Assembly: GCA_013695905.1 (NCBI GenBank)
Contig: JACCZQ010000471.1
Coordinates: 1 to 5,077 of the forward strand
DNA length: 5,077 bases
DNA from: Chthoniobacterales bacterium
GTDB lineage: Bacteria; Verrucomicrobiota; Verrucomicrobiia; Chthoniobacterales; UBA10450
Reading direction: 5' to 3'
Part shown: positions 1 to 5,077 of the stretch, piece by piece
Layout of the letters: each line of letters begins with the position of its first letter
How positions within the stretch are numbered: position 1 is the first letter of the stretch
The notes under the pieces: model-generated
Told to the model about the DNA's origin: nothing
Seen by the model: only the letters and a program-made list of their open reading frames with translations
Database searches by the model: none
Program-made: the position numbers and the translations under genes

Positions 1-969
1 ATCCTCACCGGTATTCTGATTCTGCTTGGCGCGCCCGGATTGTTCCGGCCGCTGGTGACCTACAGCATCTATTTCGACAACGCGGCCGGCATCAAGCTCG
101 GCGCGCCGGTGCTGCTCGCCGGACGTAAGATCGGCCAGGTGGAGCGGTTGTATTCTCCGGTCTCAACCGAGGACGCCGCGCGCGCCGTGGCGGCTGCGGA
201 GGCGATCCGCCCGGCTAACCCCGCGGCGACGCCCGATCCGGAGAACACACCGAAGCCGAAATTCGAGGCCCGCGTGGATGTGCGGGTGGAAGAGGCGGCG
301 GCCGTTTACCGGGACGCGAATGCGCGCATGATGAGTCTCGGATTGCTCGGCGAAACGGCGATCGACTTCACGCAGGGCAATGAGGCGGCCGGCCTTTCGC
401 AGAACGGGGAGACCTTTGTCGGGATCCGTGTGCCGGATTTCGGCGAAGCAATCTCGCAGATGCTGGCAATCATCCAGCCGGTCGCGAAGGAGGCGACGGG
501 AACATTGAAGGAGCTGCAGACGACCGCGCAGAATCTCAACAAGATCACCGACGAAACCTCGCAGCTGAATATGTCGCTGGCGCAGTTCCGCACCTTTGCG
601 GAGAACCTCACCAGCATGACGGCTTCGGACAGTTCGCTGCAGCTGGCGCTCAAGAACGTGGAGCAGATCAGCGCCGACCTGGCGAAGCTCACCGACAAGG
701 GCGACATCGAGGTGACGCTGCAGAACTTCCGCGATTCCTCAGAGCGGCTGAAATCGTCGATGAACGCACTCGGGCCGGATCTCACCGCGACGGGCGCAAA
801 TGTGCGTGAGCTGACGGAGACGGTGAAGACGCAGCCGTGGCGCCTGGTGTGGCCGACAACCAAGCGGACGGAGGAGACCACGCCCACCGCTGGCGACACG
901 ATTACCGTGCGGAAGACGACCCGATCGCGCGCGCCTGCGACCACGCCGACGCCGCGGCGGCGGCGCTGA
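1..969 (+). CDS. MlaD-like MCE-domain lipid transport protein (5' partial)
   Basis: This is probably the membrane-anchored, substrate-binding subunit of an Mla/Mce-type ABC transporter that moves phospholipids or other lipids across the periplasm. The frame is open from base 1, so the start lies outside the window. Visible residues 1-20 are hydrophobic (ILTGILILLG) and look like the end of the N-terminal membrane anchor. The MCE domain follows: YSIYFDN at about 21, then GIKLGAPVLLAGRKIGQV and, after an insert, the second part ending with LGLLGETAIDF near 112-123. Residues 54-87 are an Ala/Pro/Glu-rich insert between MCE strands. From about 155 to 275 comes a long helical, coiled-coil-like stretch, then the PWRLVWP motif (about 279-285) often seen at the end of MlaD proteins, and a Thr/Pro/Arg-rich tail ending in four arginines. 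Permease and ATPase genes are expected upstream but not visible. The family call is firm; the transported lipid is unknown. Confidence 0.9.
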   Translation: MLTGILILLGAPGLFRPLVTYSIYFDNAAGIKLGAPVLLAGRKIGQVERLYSPVSTEDAARAVAAAEAIRPANPAATPDPENTPKPKFEARVDVRVEEAAAVYRDANARMMSLGLLGETAIDFTQGNEAAGLSQNGETFVGIRVPDFGEAISQMLAIIQPVAKEATGTLKELQTTAQNLNKITDETSQLNMSLAQFRTFAENLTSMTASDSSLQLALKNVEQISADLAKLTDKGDIEVTLQNFRDSSERLKSSMNALGPDLTATGANVRELTETVKTQPWRLVWPTTKRTEETTPTAGDTITVRKTTRSRAPATTPTPRRRR

Positions 970-981
970 TCGGCTGGGTGC

Positions 982-2094
982 TTACGCAGCGGCCCGGGCC
1001 AGCCGCGCCTGCAGGAACGTCATGACGGCTGCTTCGACGGAGCGGAGATCCGGCAGATTATCGGCGAGCGCTTGTTCCGTTTTCTTGCGGAGGCCTTCGA
1101 TCATGTGGCCGCTGAGATACGTCTCCAGCACCGCGGGGTGCACATAGCACTTCCGGCAGACGGCGGGTGTGTTCCCGAGGATCTTTGCCACCGCTTTAAT
1201 CGCTGTCGTGACCTGCTTCTTCGCCTGAGTTTTGTTCTCGAAGGCACCGACGGCGTTTAGCGCCACCGCCGCGAGAACCGTGCCCGCCCAGGTGCGGAAA
1301 TCTTTCGCGGTAAATTCCTGGCCGGTGATCTCCCGCAGGTAGTCGTTCACATCCTGCGACTTCACATCGCGGACGTTCCCCTCCTCATCAATGTAGCCGA
1401 ACAGCTCCTGCCCGGTGAGGTCCTGCACCTTCGTCACGATGCGGGCGAGGCGGCGATCCGCCACTTCCACCGCTTGATCGACACCGCTTTTGCCGCGGAA
1501 TTTGAAGCTCACTTTCGCGCCTTTCACCTTCACGTGCCTGTTCCGGATGGTGGTGAGCCCGTAGGAGCTGTTCTGCTTGGCATACTCCTCGTTGCCGACG
1601 CGGATGAACGTTCGCTCCATGATGGAGACGATCGTCGCCAACACCTTCTCCCGCGGCAGGCCGGACCGCGACAGGTCGGCATCCACGCGTTTGCGGATTT
1701 TCGGCAGAGCGGCGCCGAAGATTAGCATCTTGTCGTATTTGCTCTCATCGCGCGTCTCCCGCCACTTCTCGTGGTAGCGATACTGCTTCCGCCGGCGGGC
1801 GTCGCGGCCGGTGGCTTGCAGATGCCCGTTCGCCGAGGGGCAGATCCACACGTCCTCATAGGCAGGAGGAATGGCGAGCCGCCGGATGCGCAGCTGGCGC
1901 GCCTCGTCCGTGATGCGCTTTCCCTGCGTATCGAAATACTCGAAGTCGTCGCCCTTCGCCTTGCGGGTGTAACCCGGCTGCTCATCGCTGACGTAGCGGA
2001 GCCCCGCCTCCTCCGCGGCTTCTTCGGGGTCGGTGACGACAAGCTCGGCGACCTTCTTCACTTCGGCCTTCAGAGCAGCGGCAGTAGCTGGCAT
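982..2094 (-). CDS. topIB: DNA topoisomerase IB (poxvirus/bacterial type)
   Basis: This type IB topoisomerase relaxes DNA supercoils by nicking one strand through a 3'-phosphotyrosine intermediate and needs no ATP or metal. At 370 residues it is the usual length for the bacterial enzyme. The N-terminal DNA-binding domain (about 30-120) shows GYTRK, IPPAYEDVWICP and the basic stretch GRDARRRKQYRYHEKW. In the catalytic domain, by comparison with vaccinia enzyme motifs, the active-site residues are Arg165 (FIRVGNEEYA), Lys202 (KFRGKSG), Arg267 (KDFRTWAGT) and the nucleophile Tyr317 (VCRKCYVHP). The position of vaccinia His265 is Asn308, a substitution known in bacterial members such as the Deinococcus enzyme. 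The ATG at 2094 is the best start: an in-frame stop lies 27 bases upstream, at 2122-2124, and no other good start codon lies between. No Shine-Dalgarno is obvious. It appears monocistronic, with all catalytic residues intact, so it is likely active. Confidence 0.96.
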   Translation of the reverse strand: MPATAAALKAEVKKVAELVVTDPEEAAEEAGLRYVSDEQPGYTRKAKGDDFEYFDTQGKRITDEARQLRIRRLAIPPAYEDVWICPSANGHLQATGRDARRRKQYRYHEKWRETRDESKYDKMLIFGAALPKIRKRVDADLSRSGLPREKVLATIVSIMERTFIRVGNEEYAKQNSSYGLTTIRNRHVKVKGAKVSFKFRGKSGVDQAVEVADRRLARIVTKVQDLTGQELFGYIDEEGNVRDVKSQDVNDYLREITGQEFTAKDFRTWAGTVLAAVALNAVGAFENKTQAKKQVTTAIKAVAKILGNTPAVCRKCYVHPAVLETYLSGHMIEGLRKKTEQALADNLPDLRSVEAAVMTFLQARLARAAA

Positions 2095-2190
2095 GTAAGC
2101 AGATACGTGCCGCGAGCAGCTTCAGGCTGCACCGGTCGCGTCTTCGCCGAACGACTCGACGGCTGCCGGTGGAAGATGTAAACTCAACCT
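2095..2190. promoter_or_regulatory. Divergent intergenic spacer between topIB and small gene
   Basis: This 96-base spacer must hold the promoters of two divergent genes. It contains a perfect 5-bp inverted repeat, GCAGC-TTCAG-GCTGC, at 2116-2130, placed in the likely leader of the topoisomerase gene, and the palindrome ACCGGT at 2131-2136. I see no convincing -35/-10 pair for the minus-strand gene. A candidate plus-strand promoter is listed separately. That the region is regulatory follows from gene orientation; no operator is established. Confidence 0.5.
2156..2184 (+). promoter_or_regulatory. Candidate sigma-70-type promoter for the small gene
   Basis: TCGACG (2156-2161) matches the -35 consensus TTGACA at 4 of 6 positions. 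TAAACT (2179-2184) matches the -10 consensus TATAAT at 4 of 6 and the relaxed TANNNT form fully. The spacer between them is 17 bases, the optimum. Six bases separate the -10 box from the GTG at 2191, so transcription would begin at or next to the start codon and give a leaderless message. The individual boxes are weak, so this is a suggestion only. Confidence 0.35.
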
Positions 2191-2427
2191 GTGACCCCGG
2201 AAGCTCTTAAGGACCGTCTGCACGAGCAACCATTCCGCGGCTTCGCACTGCGGATGCCCGATGGACGCGCCTTGCCGGTCCCCCACCCGGAGTTCATCTC
2301 CATTGACCCAGAGGAGGAACGCATTGCCATCATCTGGAAAGGCAACGGCGGCTACTGGACCGTAGACTTGGAACTCGTCAGCGATCTGGAGCTGCTCGCC
2401 AAGAACGGCGACAAACGCCGCCGCTGA
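2191..2427 (+). CDS. Small conserved hypothetical protein, 78 aa
   Basis: The protein is soluble-looking, with no signal peptide, membrane segment or metal-binding motif. It resembles a family of roughly 80-residue proteins common, often in several copies, in Planctomycetota, Verrucomicrobiota and Acidobacteriota. These typically begin with a short helix (here TPEALKDRLHEQ), then PFRGFALRMPDGRALPVPHPEF, where a PFR..F..RM.DGR..PV.HPEF pattern stands out, then strands near IDPEEERIAIIWKG and YWTVDLELVSDLELL. The function is unknown. The tail is basic (KRRR). The GTG at 2191 is the only reasonable start, because an in-frame TAA lies at 2179-2181 and no ATG or TTG lies between. The only purine-rich stretch upstream, GGAAG at 2171-2175, is 15 bases away, too far for a normal Shine-Dalgarno. 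Family recognition is from pattern memory; a random ORF is less likely given the match. Confidence 0.75.
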   Translation: MTPEALKDRLHEQPFRGFALRMPDGRALPVPHPEFISIDPEEERIAIIWKGNGGYWTVDLELVSDLELLAKNGDKRRR

Positions 2428-2655
2428 ACGCCCGCTGTACTTGGTGCTGCCGCAGCCTTTCGCGCGGCTCCCTCTTCAGACCTGTCATGTTGAGCGCAGC
2501 GAAACATCTCTGACTGCTTCCCGTGCTCAACGCGTCCGGAGCAGAAACAGTCAGAGATTCTTCACTTCGTTCAGAATGACAGAAGGAGCGCGGGAGGCGT
2601 CGGAGCGTGAGCGTGCGCTTTCCCTACCTGCCCGCAAACGTGAAGGCGAGAGGCG
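2428..2655. other. Intergenic spacer between convergent genes
   Basis: This 228-base stretch lies between the stop codons of two convergent genes. Its centre is filled by the inverted repeat at 2482-2582. The right flank (2583-2655) is GC-rich with a direct repeat of GAGCGT (2603-2608 and 2609-2614). No coding sequence is convincing here: a 75-codon plus-strand reading frame over 2441-2668 runs through the palindrome and into the DUF1844 gene and has a composition like random GC-rich DNA. No hairpin followed by a T-run, the usual intrinsic terminator form, is evident. Confidence 0.7.
2482..2582. repeat. REP/MITE-like imperfect inverted repeat
   Basis: The left arm (2482-2520) and the right arm (2544-2582) are reverse complements at 31 of 39 positions, separated by a 23-base loop. 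They share the ends CTGTCAT/ATGACAG and an exact 11-base block, ATCTCTGACTG (2506-2516), whose complement is CAGTCAGAGAT (2548-2558). The right arm read on the minus strand (CTGTCATTCTGAACGAAGTG) is of the GTCATTCTGAGCGAAGCGAAGAATCT type, an interspersed palindrome widespread in environmental bacterial genomes. The left arm is a diverged copy with GTTGAGCGCAGCGAAACATC. The element sits between two convergent genes, where such repeats are often tolerated, and as RNA could fold into a long imperfect hairpin on either strand and act as a bidirectional transcript end. Movement by a RAYT-like transposase is inferred; none is encoded here. Confidence 0.85.
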
Positions 2656-3117
2656 CTACGCGCCGTAGCTCTTAGTAAACTTCTTCCGCGACTCTCCTTC
2701 GCTCGCTGCCGAAGGAGCAGCGTCGGCCGCGGGGGCCGCAGGCGCATCAGCCGCTGATGATTGCGACGCGGGAGCCGACTGCTCCTCCCGCTGCTGCGGA
2801 GCCGGAGCCTCTGCGCCGCGCGCGCCAGCGCCACCAGCACCCTGCGACACTTCCACAAACACCATCTGCAAATTCGAGAGCGTGTTCCGCAGCACCGTCG
2901 ATTCCTCGCTGGTGAGGTTCCCACGGGTCTTCTCCTGGATCATCGCCAGCTGGTCGATGAACATGCGCGCGAGCTCCAGGTTCACCTCCCCCTGCCCGGT
3001 CTGCGGGTTCGGGATCTGGCCGAGAAACAACGCGGCATTCTGCGCCTGCATCATGACGAACTCGATAAACCGCTGTGAGAGTTCGCCCGATTGAATGCTG
3101 GTTTGAACTTCAGCCAT
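2656..3117 (-). CDS. DUF1844 family protein
   Basis: This is a 153-residue cytoplasmic-looking protein of unknown function. Residues 15-90 match the DUF1844 pattern: an N-terminal helix (QRFIEFVMMQAQNAALFLGQ), the signature IPNPQTGQGEVNLELARMFI and then the LAMIQEKTRGNLTSEE segment with a closing helix. Residues 92-140 are an Ala/Pro/Gln/Glu-rich, probably disordered linker, and the protein ends in a short basic-aromatic tail, RKKFTKSYGA. The ATG at 3117 lies 3 bases after the stop codon of the upstream M16 peptidase gene and has a strong GGAGG 9 bases before it, so start and operon membership are well supported. Members are found in Deltaproteobacteria, Acidobacteriota and the PVC group. The link to the peptidase is suggested by coupling only. 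The stop codon overlaps a small hairpin (CTACG-CGC-CGTAG, 2656-2668). Confidence 0.92.
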   Translation of the reverse strand: MAEVQTSIQSGELSQRFIEFVMMQAQNAALFLGQIPNPQTGQGEVNLELARMFIDQLAMIQEKTRGNLTSEESTVLRNTLSNLQMVFVEVSQGAGGAGARGAEAPAPQQREEQSAPASQSSAADAPAAPAADAAPSAASEGESRKKFTKSYGA

Positions 3118-3120
3118 GGA

Positions 3121-5077
3121 TCACTTCCTCCGCGATTTCCGCTCCTCGTCAACTGGCCGCACCGTCGCGAGCACGTACGGCTGCGCCTTGAAATATTTCG
3201 CCGCCACGCGTTTCACGTCGGCCACCGTGATCGCCTCCACCTCGCGCTCCAGCTCCTGGTAATGATCAAACCCGAGACCGTAGAGCTCATCGAGCGCCGT
3301 CATGTAGCCTAACGAGTCGTTGCTTTGATTCGCAATCTGCTGCTGCCCGATCAGTTTCTTCTTCGCGCGGGCGAGTTCCTCTTTCGTGAGGCCTTCGGTA
3401 GCAAGTTTCCCGATCTCGTCGAGGAGTGCGGCTTTCACCGGGGTAAGCTTCTGCGGATCGGTCCCGAGATAAAAGGCGAACAGCCCCGGCACCAGCCCCT
3501 GCATCTGCATTGAGCCGACGTAGTAGGCGAGCCCCATCTGCTCGCGGATGCGGACAAAGAATCGCGAGCCGAGGTCGCTGCTCGCCTCGTCGATCAACTC
3601 GAGCGCGTAGCGATCTTTGCTGAACAAATCGGCGCCGCGGAATCCCACCATCAGCACGCCCTGTGCTTTCTCTTTGGTGTCCTCCACCTCCATCGTTTTC
3701 TTCATGGGCGCGCTCGAGGGCACATTGGTTAGCGCCAGCTCACCCGGTTTCATGTGGCCGAGCACCCGTTCGAAGAGCTGCTGCACTTCCGCCGCCTTGA
3801 CGTTCCCGAAAACGGAGATGACGCCATTTTTCGCCACGACGAGCCGATCGCGGAACCGCACCAGCTGGTCGCGCTTGAGCTTCGCGACGGCGCCGGCTGA
3901 ACCTTTGGTGCGCAACGCGTAAGGATGATCGCCGAAGAGTGCGTCGCGCATGAGATTGCGCGCCACGCTGGTGAGGTGCTCCTCCTCGTCGGTAATCGCG
4001 GCAAGCTGCACCTCTTTTTCGCGGGCGATGACCTGCTCCGGCAAGGTGGCGTTCAGCAGCACGTCGGCGAGCAGCTCCACGCCTAACGAGAAGTCGGGCT
4101 CCGTCACGTCGAGCGAGATGCTGAAGCTGTTGTTGCCGGAATCGCTGCCGATGTTGCCGCCGACCGCTTCGATGGTGTCGGCGATCTCCTCCGCGCTCCG
4201 CGTGGTGGTGCCTTTCAGCAGCGCCTTGGAGAGCAAATGCGTGATGCCATTCGTTTGTCGCGTTTCGGCGAGTAACCCGCCGCGGAAGACGCAGGTGATG
4301 GAGACAAGCGGCAGCCGCCGATCCTCGCGCACCAGAATCCTGAGGCCGTTCGACAGCTCGATCTTCTGAATCTCACCTGCGGCGACTTCGCTGCTCGCGC
4401 CGTTCGTGGAGGCGAGCGCGCCTTTCGGGTTCAACGAGATGATCGTCAAATTTTCGTCGACGAGATACTTTTGCGCCACGTCCTGGATGTCTTCGAGGGT
4501 GACGCGCTGCACTGCCTCGAGGTAGTCGCGGCTGAAGTTCAGATTCCGCGTGAGGAACCAATTCGAGCCGATATCGGAGGCTTGCCCGCGCATTGTGGTG
4601 AGGCTGCCGAGTTGATGGCTGAGCGCGATTTTCTTAGCCTTCAGCAGCTCCTCCGGCGTCACCCGTGCCTGTTTGATCTCCTCCACGATCTGCAGGATCA
4701 GCTCCTGCGCCGCTTCGCGTTTCGCGGGATCGGTGGTGGCATCGATCCCGAGCATCCCCGGTTCGCCCGGCGTGTAGGAAAATGCCGACACGCCAAACGC
4801 AAGCCCCGCCTCCTCGCGCACCTGTCGATAAAGTCGTGAGCTGCGTCCCGTGCCAAGAATCGTGGAAAGCAGATCGAGCGCCGGCACGTCGGAATGCGTG
4901 ACGGGAGGGATGTGCCACGCGAAGGAAAATCGCGTCAGCTCCGTGGCGAACTCCTGGTGCACCTCGCGGCGTCCGAGTTGCTGCGGCTCTTCCGGGATGA
5001 AGACCGGCTTCAGCGATTTCCCCGGATAACCTTCGAACAGCTTCACGAGCTGCTGGTGCACCTCGTCGCCGTTCACG
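3121..5077 (-). CDS. Double-domain M16 (pitrilysin-like) peptidase, N-terminus cut off
   Basis: This is a zinc-peptidase-family protein with two tandem M16 units, of which about 651 C-terminal residues are visible. Residue numbers count from the GTG at 5074-5076, which is internal and not the true start. Residues 1-20 (NGDEVHQQLVKLF) are the end of the first M16 domain, 36-215 the first M16_C domain, 216-235 a linker, 236-440 a second M16 domain (IQKIELSNGLRILV onward) and 461-640 a second M16_C domain. The second M16 domain lacks the zinc site: HxxEH reads H280-LL-S283-K284, and the distal Glu region reads VQLAAI (Ala359-Ala360) where EE is usual. The last domain keeps the substrate-binding Arg/Tyr pair (R511, Y518 in REQMGLAYY), while the first M16_C has R87 and Phe94. 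An active zinc site would therefore have to be in the N-terminal domain beyond the edge. A signal peptide cannot be judged. The gene heads an operon with the DUF1844 gene. Confidence 0.95.
   Translation of the reverse strand, partial: VNGDEVHQQLVKLFEGYPGKSLKPVFIPEEPQQLGRREVHQEFATELTRFSFAWHIPPVTHSDVPALDLLSTILGTGRSSRLYRQVREEAGLAFGVSAFSYTPGEPGMLGIDATTDPAKREAAQELILQIVEEIKQARVTPEELLKAKKIALSHQLGSLTTMRGQASDIGSNWFLTRNLNFSRDYLEAVQRVTLEDIQDVAQKYLVDENLTIISLNPKGALASTNGASSEVAAGEIQKIELSNGLRILVREDRRLPLVSITCVFRGGLLAETRQTNGITHLLSKALLKGTTTRSAEEIADTIEAVGGNIGSDSGNNSFSISLDVTEPDFSLGVELLADVLLNATLPEQVIAREKEVQLAAITDEEEHLTSVARNLMRDALFGDHPYALRTKGSAGAVAKLKRDQLVRFRDRLVVAKNGVISVFGNVKAAEVQQLFERVLGHMKPGELALTNVPSSAPMKKTMEVEDTKEKAQGVLMVGFRGADLFSKDRYALELIDEASSDLGSRFFVRIREQMGLAYYVGSMQMQGLVPGLFAFYLGTDPQKLTPVKAALLDEIGKLATEGLTKEELARAKKKLIGQQQIANQSNDSLGYMTALDELYGLGFDHYQELEREVEAITVADVKRVAAKYFKAQPYVLATVRPVDEERKSRRK
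3127..3131 (-). promoter_or_regulatory. Shine-Dalgarno of the DUF1844 gene, inside the M16 gene
   Basis: Read on the minus strand, GGAGG lies 9 bases before the ATG at 3117 and inside the last codons of the peptidase gene, whose TGA is at 3121-3123. Ribosomes ending the peptidase would finish over this site, which suggests translational coupling. It also fixes the start of the DUF1844 gene. It is the clearest ribosome binding site in the window. Confidence 0.8.

Noticed and set aside
306..944. 212-codon minus-strand reading frame opposite the MCE gene
   Set aside because: It lies wholly antisense to a well-supported MCE gene, has Ser/Val/Arg-rich composition typical of antisense frames in GC-rich DNA, and shows no recognisable motif.
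1771..2181. 136-codon plus-strand frame opposite the topoisomerase N-terminus, reaching into the spacer
   Set aside because: It is mostly antisense to conserved topoisomerase motifs, has no ribosome binding site and its translation resembles no family I know.
2616..2655. Possible second degenerate palindrome around CCCGCAAACG
   Set aside because: It faintly recalls the common CCCTCTC...GAGAGGG type of repeat, but the arms do not pair well enough to support a repeat call.
2441..2668. 75-codon plus-strand frame in the convergent spacer
   Set aside because: It passes through the palindromic repeat, which explains its translation (CHVERSETSLT is a familiar spurious product of such repeats), and runs into the DUF1844 gene.
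2652..2668. Hairpin CTACG-CGC-CGTAG as a terminator of the DUF1844 gene
   Set aside because: The stem is only 5 bp, overlaps the last codons and the stop codon, and has no T-run downstream on the minus strand.
2571..2924. 117-codon minus-strand frame overlapping the DUF1844 gene
   Set aside because: It is an out-of-frame Arg-rich shadow of the DUF1844 gene, whose frame has a strong ribosome binding site and a recognised domain.
3950..4369. 139-codon plus-strand frame opposite the M16 gene
   Set aside because: It is Ser-rich antisense sequence over a conserved M16 domain, with no independent evidence for coding.

Overview
The window is a GC-rich, densely coded bacterial segment with five protein genes, two of them cut by the window edges, and one intergenic palindromic repeat. 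Gene content (an MlaD-type MCE protein ending in a PWRL motif, a poxvirus-type topoisomerase IB, a DUF1844 protein behind a fused M16 peptidase) and the repeat type suggest a soil or environmental bacterium of the Verrucomicrobiota, with Acidobacteriota as an alternative. This placement comes from recognising families by eye, not from a search, and is moderately uncertain.

Layout. Positions 1-969 (+) hold the C-terminal part of an MCE/MlaD-like lipid-transport protein that starts upstream of the window. It converges, with only 12 bases between stop codons, on a complete DNA topoisomerase IB gene at 982-2094 (-). A 96-base divergent spacer (2095-2190) separates the topoisomerase from a 78-residue protein at 2191-2427 (+), which starts with GTG and has a possible leaderless promoter. 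A 228-base spacer between convergent genes (2428-2655) carries a 101-base imperfect inverted repeat of a REP/MITE-like type. From 2656 to the right edge, two minus-strand genes form an operon: a double-domain M16 zinc-peptidase-family protein (3121 to beyond the right edge) followed 3 bases later by a DUF1844 protein (2656-3117).

How the genes relate. Only the M16-DUF1844 pair shows clear operon structure, with a strong Shine-Dalgarno lying inside the last codons of the peptidase gene. The MCE protein is probably the last gene of an ABC-type lipid-transport operon whose permease and ATPase genes would lie to the left; they are not visible. The topoisomerase and the small protein look like single-gene units.

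I see no CRISPR array, tRNA or rRNA gene, transposase gene or defence island. The window looks mostly like ordinary chromosome. The most interesting items are the complementary loss of active-site residues in the two halves of the M16 protein, the palindromic repeat, the proline-rich insert in the MCE domain, and the possible leaderless start of the small gene.
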